A stretch of DNA of 15,000 nucleotides from Chrysomallon squamiferum (GCA_012295275.1 CM022675.1:1238081-1253080); one strand, 5' to 3'. Counted from the stretch's first letter, positions 1 through 7,460 are shown. Notes: a model not told the origin generated them from the sequence alone. Numbers and translations: made by a program.

Positions 1-235
1 CAGACACACACACACACACACACATCCACACATACACACACATACACACACACACACAAAGACACGTGTAAACAGCTTACCTAGCAAGCCCTGTAGACTG
101 TAAAACATACCCTAAAACATACCCAGACACACACAGAGACACACACACACACACACAGACACACACAGACACACACACACACACACACACGTGTAAACAG
201 CTTACCTAGCAGGCCCTGTAGACTGTAGATTGGAA
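1..235. repeat. 125-bp tandem duplication of exon F end plus (AC)n
   Basis: The block CACGTGTAAACAGCTTACCT... occurs at 63 and again at 188, an offset of 125 bp, with one mismatch over about 40 bases. Each copy is bordered on its left by (AC)n microsatellite (about 1-62 and 124-190). On the minus strand the right copy is the real exon F end with its donor; the left copy, in the following intron, holds 22 exonic bases (one change), GTAAGC, and TTTTACAG just before them. The array may continue to the left of base 1. Confidence 0.85.
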
Positions 236-309
236 CTTGTTTTATTGTCGTCACAACAGGATCAGGAAAGAAAAAGTGAAGAGTGACCACATTGGAGTCC
301 AGATCAGGG
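206..309 (-). CDS. DEG/ENaC sodium channel, exon F (approach to TM2)
   Basis: A 104-nt exon with acceptor TTCACAG|C and donor GCTAG|GTAAGC, phase 2 in and phase 1 out. Joined to exon E it reads K-I-PDLDSNVVTLHFFFPDP then TTIKQVPIYSLQGLLG. This corresponds to the family segment N...L.+.F......Q.P.Y....LL, which lies just before the G-x-G/S selectivity region and TM2. The next exon should begin within the Gly codon and continue D-I/L-G-G-like into TM2; it is not visible in bases 1-205, so it should lie to the left of the window. The last ~22 bases of this exon and its donor occur again at 80-104. Confidence 0.87.
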
Positions 310-324
310 CTGTGAACAGAAATA

Positions 325-348
325 TTTTTATTGTTACTATTATTATTA

Positions 349-404
<56 letters not shown>

Positions 405-552
405 GTTATTGTTATTGTTATTGTTATTGTTATTATTATTATTGTTATTATGATTATTGTTATTATTATTGTTGTTATTATTATTTTCGCTATTTTTATT
501 ATTTCTTTTATTATTATTTGTTATTATTGTTGTTGTTACTGTTATTATTATT
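325..552. repeat. (ATT)n microsatellite with interspersed GTT
   Basis: Nearly uninterrupted ATT/GTT trinucleotides in the intron between exons E and F, ending 15 nt from the exon F acceptor on the upstream side in transcription. Long open frames across it (poly-Asn, poly-Ile) are artefacts of the repeat. Confidence 0.95.
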
Positions 553-584
553 TCTGTATGTGTGTCTCTCTGGATGGATATATG

Positions 585-705
585 GAAAGATAGACTGATA
601 GAGAGAGTGACTGACCGACATACAGACAGAGAGACAGACGACATATAGAAAAGGAGACAGAGAAAGATCGATAGACAGACAGATAGACAGATAGACAGAG
701 AGATG
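585..705. repeat. GACA/GATA/GAGA degenerate tetranucleotide tract
   Basis: Runs of agac, agat and gaga units of irregular order in the intron between exons E and F, ending shortly before the 48-bp array. Confidence 0.75.
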
Positions 706-753
706 GATGAAGCAATGATTAAAGCTGAAAGTTATCTCACAAAGACTATTAAA

Positions 754-2330
754 TCTACGACATTTTATAAAACTTACATCTTCGACTGAAAGAAGTTTGT
801 GTCTACGACAGTTTATAAAACTTACATCTTCGACTGAAAGAAGTTTGTGTCTACGACAGTTTATAAAACTTACATCTTCGACTGAAAGAAGTTTGTGTCT
901 ACGAGATTTTATAAAACTTACATCTTCGACTGAAAGAAGTTTGTGTCTACGACAGTTTATAAAACTTACATCTTCGACTGAAAGAAGTTTGTGTCTACGA
1001 GATTTTATAAAACTTACATCTTCGACTGAAAGAAGTTTGTGTCTACGACAGTTTATAAAACTTACATCTTCGACTGAAAGAAGTTTGTGTCTACGAGATT
1101 TTATAAAACTTACATCTTCGACTGAAAGAAGTTTGTGTCTACGAGATTTTATAAAACTTACATCTTCGACTGAAAGAAGTTTGTGTCTACGAGATTTTAT
1201 AAAACTTACATCTTCGACTGAAAGAAGTTTGTGTCTACGAGATTTTATAAAACTTACATCTTCGACTGAAAGAAGTTTGTGTCTACGACATTTTATAAAA
1301 CTTACATCTTCGACTGAAAGAAGTTTGTGGCTGCGACAGTTTATAAAACTTACATCTTCGACTGAAAGAAGTTTGTGTCTACGAGAGTTTATAAAACTTA
1401 CATCTTCGACTGAAAGAAGTTTGTGTCTACGAGATTTTATTTACATCTTCGACTGAAAGAAGTTTGTGTCTACGAGAGTTTATAAAACTTACATCTTCGA
1501 CTGAAAGAAGTTTGTGTCTACGAGATTTTATAAAACTTACATCTTCGACTGAAAGAAGTTTGTGTCTACGACATTTTATAAAACTTACATCTTCGACTGA
1601 AAGAAGTTTGTGGCTGCGACAGTTTATAAAACTTACATCTTCGACTGAAAGAAGTTTGTATCTACGAGATTTTATAAAACTTACATCTTCGACTGAAAGA
1701 AGTTTGTATCTACGAGATTTTATAAAACTTACATCTTCGACTGAAAGAAGTTTGTATCTACGAGATTTTATAAAACTTACATCTTCGACTGAAAGAAGTT
1801 TGTGTCTACGAGATTTTATAAAACTTACATCTTCGACTGAAAGAAGTTTGTGTCTACGACAGTTTATAGAACTTACATCTTCGACTGAAAGAAGTTTCTG
1901 TCTACGAGATTTTATAAAACTTACATCTTCGACTGAAAGAAGTTTGTGTCTACGACAGTTTATAAAACTTACATCTTCGACTGAAAGAAGTTTGTGTCTA
2001 CGAGATTTTATAAAACTTACATCTTCGACTGAAAGAAGTTTGTGTCTACGACAGTTTATAAAACTTACATCTTCGACTGAAAGAAGTTTGTGTCTACGAC
2101 AGTTTATAGAACTTACATCTTCGACTGAAAGAAGTTTGTGTCTACGACAGTTTATAGAACTTACATCTTCGACTGAAAGAAGTTTCTGTCTACGAGATTT
2201 TATAAAACTTACATCTTCGACTGAAAGAAGTTTGTGTCTACGAGATTTTATAAAACTTACATCTTCGACTGAAAGAAGTTTGTGTCTACGACAGTTTATA
2301 GAACTTACATCTTCGACTGAAAGAAGTTTG
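754..2330. repeat. 48-bp minisatellite carrying the exon E 5' splice site, ~33 copies
   Basis: The unit is 48 bp. The block CTTACATCTTCGACTGAAAG occurs 33 times, the rightmost being the real exon E end. On the minus strand each unit reads ACTTCTTTCAG, then TCGAAGAT, then GTAAGTT(T/C)TATAAA. Thirty-one of the 32 intronic copies keep GTAAGT; one at about 1440 has lost 5 bases and reads GTAAAT. Units share at least 24 bases with the exon E end, and the two copies at 1328 and 1611 share 31. Variation is confined to the non-exonic part (C/G-A-G/T in the ACGAxAx stretch, GTG/GTA, AAA/AGA). Both strands have long open frames because the unit is a multiple of three; I do not regard them as genes. Confidence 0.97.
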
Positions 2331-2441
2331 TGGCTGCGAATTTTGCACACGTCACTGACGCCTGGTAGTGACTCTCTCTGCAGGGCAGTGGACAGTCGCA
2401 CTCACGTTTGTCCACTCCGTTCTGACCACTGTAGTACTGGG
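2309..2441 (-). CDS. DEG/ENaC sodium channel, exon E (C-x-C-x-x-x-C segment)
   Basis: A 133-nt exon with acceptor AATTCAG|CC (weak pyrimidine tract) and donor AAGAT|GTAAGT (consensus). It enters in phase 1 and leaves in phase 2. Joined to exon D it reads AQYYSGQNGVDKRECDCPLPC then RESHYQASVTC and ends NFFQSK. E-C-D-C-P-L-P-C followed by Y is the family's conserved C.C..PC....Y segment. If the downstream intron were retained, translation would stop at once, since the next codons are ATG TAA. A GTGAGT at 2405-2400 inside the exon is a potential internal donor, but its use would break the frame. The last 24 bases of the exon and its donor are the seed of the 48-bp array at 754-2330. Confidence 0.9.
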
Positions 2442-2443
2442 CT

Positions 2444-2775
2444 GAATTACAACAAACACGTGTTAGTACATGCACAAACATAAATATGTGTGTTATTACA
2501 TATACAAACTTAAATATGTGTTATTACATACACAAACATAAATATGTATTATTACATATACAAACATTAATATGTGTTATTACATATACAAACATAAATG
2601 TGTGTGTTTTTACATTTTATAAATATAGATAGGTGTTATTATATATGTACAAACATAAATTTGTTATTATATGTTGAAATATAAATCTATGTGTTATTAC
2701 ATAGATGAATTCAAATATGTTTTATTACATGTACAAATATAAATATGTGTGTTTTTACATATAAAAATACACACA
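2444..2775. repeat. Degenerate ~33-bp AT-rich minisatellite next to exon E acceptor
   Basis: About ten diverged units of the type TGTTATTACATAxACAAACATAAATATG in the intron between exons D and E, starting within a few bases of the exon E acceptor (written here with x for variable bases). Units to the right are increasingly degraded. Confidence 0.75.
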
Positions 2776-3650
2776 TGCAACTATATATATGAGGTCTCTC
2801 TTGTTTCTATGTTTGTTTCTCTTTCTCTTTATTAATTGTATTTTCGTCTCGTCTGACTATAAAGATATATACTCTAACCTAAATGCAACAAAATACACAC
2901 TCCATTTATTTCTTTTATTGCAAAGTACTTTACTAAAAACTACACTGTGAACAATTAATGATTTTTTGTTTTATTATTTAATCATTTATTATTATTATCT
3001 TTCATAAACTGAAGCACAGCACCAACATAATTTTTCATTCATTTGTGATGTTAGAAAATTAATTACTGTGTGTTAATGGTTTTGTAAAACAAATATTTGA
3101 CATCCATCAGACGATGACAGAACAATAATGATTGTTATTTGTGAGGACATTTAAACGTTCGACAAGGAAAATGGTAGACAGTTGATCGATATTCTCTTGT
3201 TAAAAAAAATATAACAGATTTTGATTTCACAGTTTTTGTTCACGATTTGTAGAAAGTATATAATCCATATTTTATAAACGGAATTCATACATTTTGAAAA
3301 CGTATGATGGCGTACAAAGAGAAGAATGTTGTCAACATCTCTTCAGCATTGTAGCTGTGTCCACTGCTTAGTGTTGTTAGATTTCAGGAATAATTTTGAG
3401 TAAACTGATAAGATAATTAGAATCTCTAATTTCATGTCACTGAGAAAAACAACAACATCAGAACAATCCTCGAACAAAAACGACCCACCCAAGGAAAAAA
3501 AAATTATATTTATTTGTTTATCCATCCATTTGTGTACTTCTTGCATTCCGTATTGTCCGTTTTTAGTTTTCTTGTTTGTTTTGTTTCGTTTGTTTGTTTG
3601 TTGTTGTTTTTTTCTTGTGTGGGTCGTATTTGTTCGAGATTTTTTCTGTT
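2776..3650. other. Noncoding intron sequence between exons D and E
   Basis: AT-rich sequence with short T and A tracts, no recognisable exon, RNA gene or repeat unit. A minus-strand open frame at 3343-3546 and a plus-strand one at 3434-3652 have no family motifs and lie inside the intron of the channel gene. Confidence 0.6.
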
Positions 3651-3652
3651 AA

Positions 3653-3674
3653 TGTATGTATGTATGTATGTATG

Positions 3675-3744
<70 letters not shown>

Positions 3745-3755
3745 TAGATAAATAA
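3653..3755. repeat. Compound microsatellite (TATG)n(TA)14(GA)17(TAGA)n
   Basis: Four adjacent simple repeats: TATG at about 3653-3679, TA at 3679-3706, GA at 3707-3740, TAGA at 3741-3750. The tract ends 13-18 nt from the exon D donor, so on the transcript a UC-rich and then UA-rich stretch follows the donor closely. Confidence 0.95.
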
Positions 3756-3767
3756 ACGTTTATTTAC

Positions 3768-3824
3768 CTTCCGCTCTTCTGTAACAATCAGCGAGTACTT
3801 CCATAGTACACAGTGTCTCATTAC
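3768..3824 (-). CDS. DEG/ENaC sodium channel, exon D (short symmetric exon)
   Basis: A 57-nt exon with acceptor TTATTACAG|GT and donor GAAG|GTAAAT, phase 1 on both sides. Joined to exon C it reads HPGNETLCTMEVLADCYRRAE, which matches the family stretch in which P-G is followed by two cysteines eight residues apart (ASIC: PG....C......EC). N-E-T is a glycosylation sequon. The exon sits between a (TA)20 tract 18 nt upstream in transcription and GA and TA tracts downstream. It is symmetric, so skipping would keep the frame but remove two conserved Cys and 19 residues. Confidence 0.86.
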
Positions 3825-3825
3825 C

Positions 3826-3839
3826 TGTAATAATAATAA

Positions 3840-3883
<44 letters not shown>

Positions 3884-3950
3884 CTGTTAGTATCACTACT
3901 ACTACTACTACTGCACACAGGCACGCACAAACACACACACACACAGATAC
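3826..3950. repeat. Microsatellite-filled 141-bp intron between exons C and D
   Basis: (TAA)n starts at the exon D acceptor itself (3827-3841), followed by (TA)20 at 3843-3882, (ACT)n at about 3896-3912 and (AC)n at 3930-3946. Almost the whole intron is simple repeat. Confidence 0.95.
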
Positions 3951-3965
3951 AGACATTAAACGTAC

Positions 3966-4146
3966 CCGGATGCAGGAAGTGACGACATCCACACACGTGT
4001 ATGACGTAGTCGAAAAAGCACTCCTTCTCGCACGCCTCCTTGGTATAGTAGGGAAACCGCGAGAGCACGGTGTGGTAGTAGTCGGAGCTCGTGTCCACGC
4101 ACTTCGCCCCGCCAAACGCCTTGAAGGGGGGGCTCAGCCCGATCCT
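3966..4146 (-). CDS. DEG/ENaC sodium channel, exon C (cysteine-rich core)
   Basis: A 181-nt exon with acceptor GACAG|AGG and donor CCGG|GTACGT, entering in phase 0 and leaving in phase 1. The reading begins RIGLSPPFKAF and runs through KCVD, FPYYTKEACEKEC, HVCGCRHFLHP. The spacing Y-x-x-x-A-C-x-x-x-C, then C-G-C and x-x-H-P-G, is the signature of the DEG/ENaC thumb and palm region; in ASICs the same place carries a Y..AC...C and C.C motif followed by MPG. The exon is GC-rich with mostly G- or C-ending codons, against intron DNA made of AT, TAA and CA repeats. I see no break in it. Confidence 0.9.
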
Positions 4147-4338
4147 CTGTCATTGCAAGACAAAAATAGTAAAACGTTGTCAGAAAGATGTCACGTGTTC
4201 AGTGATGAAGAGTTTGTCCACTTTTGAGCTACGGTGAATGTTTGGTTGCAGTTTTTAATCATCATGTTTTTTTTGTAATCGTTTGTAAAAGATGTTTGTG
4301 AATAATGAAAATGTTGCACTCCAAGTCCGAGTTAAGCT
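4147..4338. other. Unique part of intron between exons B and C
   Basis: About 190 bp of unique intron sequence upstream of the exon C acceptor in transcription. No further feature seen. Confidence 0.55.
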
Positions 4339-4469
4339 AATAATAATAATAATGATAAGGATGATAATGATGATGATGATGATGACGATAATAACGATGA
4401 TGATGATAATAATGATGATATTGATAATGATAACGATGATGATGATGATAATAATAATAATAATAATAA

Positions 4470-4538
<69 letters not shown>

Positions 4539-4561
4539 CACAACAACAACAACAACAACAA
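4339..4561. repeat. Trinucleotide microsatellite (AAT)n(GAT)n(AAC)n
   Basis: AAT at 4339-4354, GAT-rich at 4355-4450, pure AAT at 4451-4535, AAC at 4541-4561, in the intron between exons B and C. Poly-Ile, poly-Tyr and poly-Leu frames across it are artefacts. Confidence 0.95.
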
Positions 4562-4685
4562 AATATAACAGAAAAGAATGGAAAGAAATGAAGAAATATG
4601 AAAAATAAAATGAAAGTCACAATACATTCAGTGATATTATTCTGACAGTTGTGTGACAGACATATCTACAGACGTACGGACTTAC

Positions 4686-4784
4686 CACAGTTTTTGAGAT
4701 TTGTATTTCAGTTGAGCAGTTAGCACCGACAACGAAACCTTTAGACAGAGGCAGAGGAACCTGGTCATGATCGTGAAGCACAAT
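4686..4784 (-). CDS. DEG/ENaC sodium channel, exon B (extracellular beta strands)
   Basis: A 99-nt exon, phase 0 on both sides, encoding 33 residues that begin IVLHDHDQVP and end QISKTV. The acceptor is TTTACAG|ATT and the donor GTG|GTAAGT, a consensus 5' splice site. The sequence matches the family segment that follows the G-x-C-F-T region, where a hydrophobic strand leads into H-D and x-V-P, then G..V..G. It includes an NCS N-glycosylation sequon. It joins exon A in frame after YQFDGFK and leads in frame into exon C. Because the length is a multiple of three and the phases match, skipping it would keep the frame. Its first 8-9 bases and its acceptor are copied in the array immediately upstream in transcription. 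Confidence 0.88.
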
Positions 4785-5343
4785 CTGTAAATATACAAAA
4801 TATATATCATGATGTACAGCTCTGTCTGTAAATATACAAAATATATATCATGATGTACAGCACTATCTGTAAATATACAAAATATGTATCATGATGTACA
4901 GCACTATCTGTAAATACACAAAATATGTATCAAGATGTACAACACTATCTGTAAATATACAAAATATGTATCATGTTGTACAGCACTATCTGTAAATACA
5001 CAAAATATGTATCATGATAGGGCAGCACTATCTGTAAATACACAAAATATATATCATGATGTACAGCACTATCTGTAAATACACAAAATATATATCATGA
5101 TGGTACAGCACTATCTGTAAATACACAAAATATATATCATGATGGTACAGCACTATCTGTAAATATACAAAATATGTATCATGATGGTACAGGACTATCT
5201 GTAAATATACAAAATATATATCATGATGGTACAGGACTATCTGTAAATACACAAAATATGTATCATGATGGTACAGCACTATCTGTAAATACACAAAATA
5301 TATTTCATGATGGTACAGCACTATCTGTAAATATACAAAATAA
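4776..5343. repeat. 41-42-bp minisatellite carrying the exon B 3' splice site, 14 copies
   Basis: The unit is CTGTAAATAxACAAAATAT, then (A/G)TATCATGATG, then (G)TACAGCACTAT. Fourteen copies of TCTGTAAATA are present from 4784 to 5343, the first being the real exon B acceptor. On the minus strand each copy reads TATTTACAG|AT(A/T)GTGCT, which repeats the acceptor and the first 8-9 bases of exon B. Twelve of the 13 intronic copies keep TTTACAG|AT; the second copy has TTTACAG|AC. In the part 5028-5363 units are 42 bp, so the exon B frame stays open and encodes repeats of LQIVLYHH. Confidence 0.96.
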
Positions 5344-5620
5344 ACGCCAATGAGGTCGATCAAAAGTGTGTGTGTGTGTTTTTGTTACATGTTTTGAACT
5401 ATTTCTGATTTATTATTCGGTTTCGAAGTGTTGGTAAGTAGTCTAACATATTGTATTGTTATTAATGACTACTGTTTGCTCTTGTAATTGTGTATTGAGG
5501 CCTACACGCGGAATCAAGCAAATTACTCTCTTATACACACACGCATGCACGCCCACGGAAAAACAAACATCGTCTGATCATGTTTCTCTCATTCATATTC
5601 TCTCTGAGGATTTAAAATTC

Positions 5621-5622
<2 letters not shown>
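5344..5622. other. Unique intron sequence between exons A and B
   Basis: About 280 bp with short (GT)n at 5367-5379 and a short AC-rich patch near 5535. No coding motif or repeat array seen. Confidence 0.55.

Positions 5623-5706
<84 letters not shown>
5623..5706. repeat. (CT)42 microsatellite after exon A donor
   Basis: Perfect CT dinucleotides, 84 bp, beginning about 29 nt downstream of the exon A 5' splice site in transcription, where they read (GA)n on the transcript. Confidence 0.98.
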
Positions 5707-5707
<1 letters not shown>

Positions 5708-5735
5708 ATTCTACTGCTGTGCTGTTTTCTGTTAC

Positions 5736-6335
5736 CTTGAACCCGTCAAACTGGTAGAGTCTGTAAGGCACCTCGCCTTTGTTAGTGGTGACGAGGGCGT
5801 TCAGCCCTCTCAGGGCGTTTCCCACGGCGTTCAGCTTGCGCCCTTCCTTGTTGCGCGCCAGCTTGCGCGTGTCTATCGTGAAGCACACGCCCATCTCCGT
5901 GACGCGCGTTTCCAGGGCGACCGAGCAGTCCTCCCAGTAGTAGTCCCCGTACGCGCACCGCAGCCCTGTCCCGTGAATCATCGTGTTCACGTCGCCTAGC
6001 AACGAGTTGACGAGGTCCTCGGCGCTCGTGTTCGTCTGCGGCGCCTTCTCCTTCAACATCAGCTTGTCGAGGATCCGCTTCCCGACGAGGTGGAAGATTC
6101 CGAGATCTCCGTCAGGTACGGCATGTACATCTGCGTCTTCTTGTCCAGCCGCTGGATGAAGTCCTTGTTGAACACGTTCAGGTCGCAGACGGTGATGGCC
6201 GGGAAGTCCTCCTCGTCCACGTAGTCCACGTTGACGCTGGTGACGGTCGGGTAGTTGTAGAAGTCTGACATCTGGCAGTAAATCACCGTGACGAGAAGAA
6301 CCCCCATCAGCATGACCACAAAGCACCAGAAAATA
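5736..6335 (-). CDS. DEG/ENaC sodium channel, exon A (TM1 and first part of extracellular domain), frameshifted
   Basis: Internal exon of a DEG/ENaC-family cation channel subunit, a plasma-membrane trimer with two membrane spans per subunit. The acceptor is a T-rich tract ending ACAG (AG at 6337-6336) and the donor is AAG|GTAAC (GT at 5735-5734). It opens with the first membrane span (IFWCFVVMLMGVLLVTVIYC), then the family's post-TM1 motif FPAITVCDLN, then extracellular sequence with C-A-Y-G...W-E-D-C and G-V-C-F-T, and ends ...YQFDGFK. The first ~80 codons and the last ~120 lie in different frames. The switch is near 6098: codons before it read ...LTEISE, codons after it IFHLVGKR. One base appears to be missing, because restoring one makes the exon length agree with entry phase 2 and exit phase 0. 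The exon is clearly more GC-rich than its introns. The family call is firm; the subfamily (ASIC-like, FMRFamide-gated or other degenerin) cannot be settled from this part. Confidence 0.9.
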
Positions 6336-7110
6336 CTGTAAAAAAAACAATTATATAAAATAATGTAAAACATGCGTAGAATAAATTAATAAATAAAATG
6401 ATGATACATTTGTATACAGAGAAATACACCCTGAGAAACAGACAGACAGACAGACTGATTTTTAGCATGACCACAAAGCACCAGAAAATACTGTAAACAA
6501 ATTATAATTTAAAACACGCGTAGAATAAATTAATAAATTAAATGATGATACATTTGTATACAGAGAAATACACCTGAGATACAGACAGACAGACAGACTG
6601 ATTTTAGCATGACCACAAAGCACCAGAAAATACTGTAAGAAAAAATATATAAAATAATGTAAAACCACGCGTAGAATAAATTAATAAATAAAATGATGAT
6701 ACATTTGTATACAGAGAAAAAAACAGACTGAGAGACAGTCAGACAGACAGACTGATTCACTGCATGACCACAAAGCACCAGAAAATACTGTTAGAATATA
6801 ATAATATATAAAATAGTGTAAAACACGCGTAGAACAAATTAATAAATAAAATGATGATACATTTGTATATATATATATAAAAAAAAAACACTGAGAGACA
6901 GTCATACAGACAGACTGATTTTCAGCATGACCACAAAGCACCAGAAAATACCGTAAGAAAACAATTATATAAAATAATGTAAAACACGCGCAGAATAAAT
7001 TAATAAATAAAATGATGATACATTTGTATACAGAGAAAAAAAACCAGCCTGAGAGACAGTCAGACAGACAGACTGATTTACAGCATGACCACAAAGCACC
7101 AGAAAATGAT
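6309..7110. repeat. ~155-bp tandem repeat carrying the exon A 3' splice site and TM1 start, 6 copies
   Basis: The block CATGACCACAAAGCACCAGA occurs at 6311 (the real exon A start), 6466, 6608, 6763, 6926 and 7084, giving spacings of 155, 142, 155, 163 and 158 bp. Each unit holds ~27 bp of exon A, the splice acceptor, an AT-rich intron stretch with ACGCGTAGAATAAATTAATAA, and a (GACA)n segment. On the minus strand the acceptor AG is kept in copies 2 to 4 (would-be exon starts at 6490, 6632, 6787), changed to GG in copy 5 (6950) and lost in copy 6 (7108). Copy 3 has a long pyrimidine tract. Confidence 0.95.
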
Positions 7111-7256
7111 GTAACTTTATTTGGTGAATAAATAAAATCATGACTCTGGCAGATAATGAAAAATAAACTGACTGATTGATAGATATATGTAAATAAACAG
7201 AGTAAAACAGAGAGGATGAAAAAAGATAGATATTTAGAAAGACAGATTAATAGATG

Positions 7257-7272
7257 ATATATATATATATAT

Positions 7273-7312
<40 letters not shown>
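7257..7312. repeat. (TA)n(GATA)n microsatellite
   Basis: TA dinucleotides at 7257-7275 followed by nine GATA units. The sequence around it (7110-7460) is otherwise AT-rich and noncoding. Confidence 0.95.
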
Positions 7313-7460
7313 AGATAGAGAAGTAGATAGAAATACGGATGGATTGAAAGATAAATAGGTAAAACGAATGAATGGCTTTCAACAAAATATATGGATGAAC
7401 GAACAAAAACTGAGACTTCAGCATACCTTGTCAAAAAATCCCTCAGATGTTTCAAAGTAG

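Noticed and set aside
81-644. 187-residue minus-strand frame with poly-Asn
   Set aside because: Only its central part (206-309) is real exon F; the rest is microsatellite in an open frame.
2400-2405. Internal GTGAGT in exon E as an alternative donor
   Set aside because: A reasonable consensus, but its use would exit in phase 1 and break the frame into exon F; no sign that it is used.
797-2483. Two long plus-strand open frames and one minus-strand frame of 16-residue repeats
   Set aside because: They are the 48-bp minisatellite read in frames without stops. The unit is better explained as copies of the exon E end and donor. The right-hand plus frame even runs antisense through real exon E.
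3343-3652. Overlapping minus and plus open frames of about 70 residues
   Set aside because: No family motif, no supporting splice sites, and they lie within the intron between exons D and E.
4255-4627. Poly-Tyr, poly-Ile, poly-Leu and poly-Ser frames
   Set aside because: Artefacts of the AAT/GAT trinucleotide repeat inside the intron between exons B and C.
7257-7312. TA/GATA tract as a satellite or centromeric marker
   Set aside because: Too short and typical of ordinary microsatellites.
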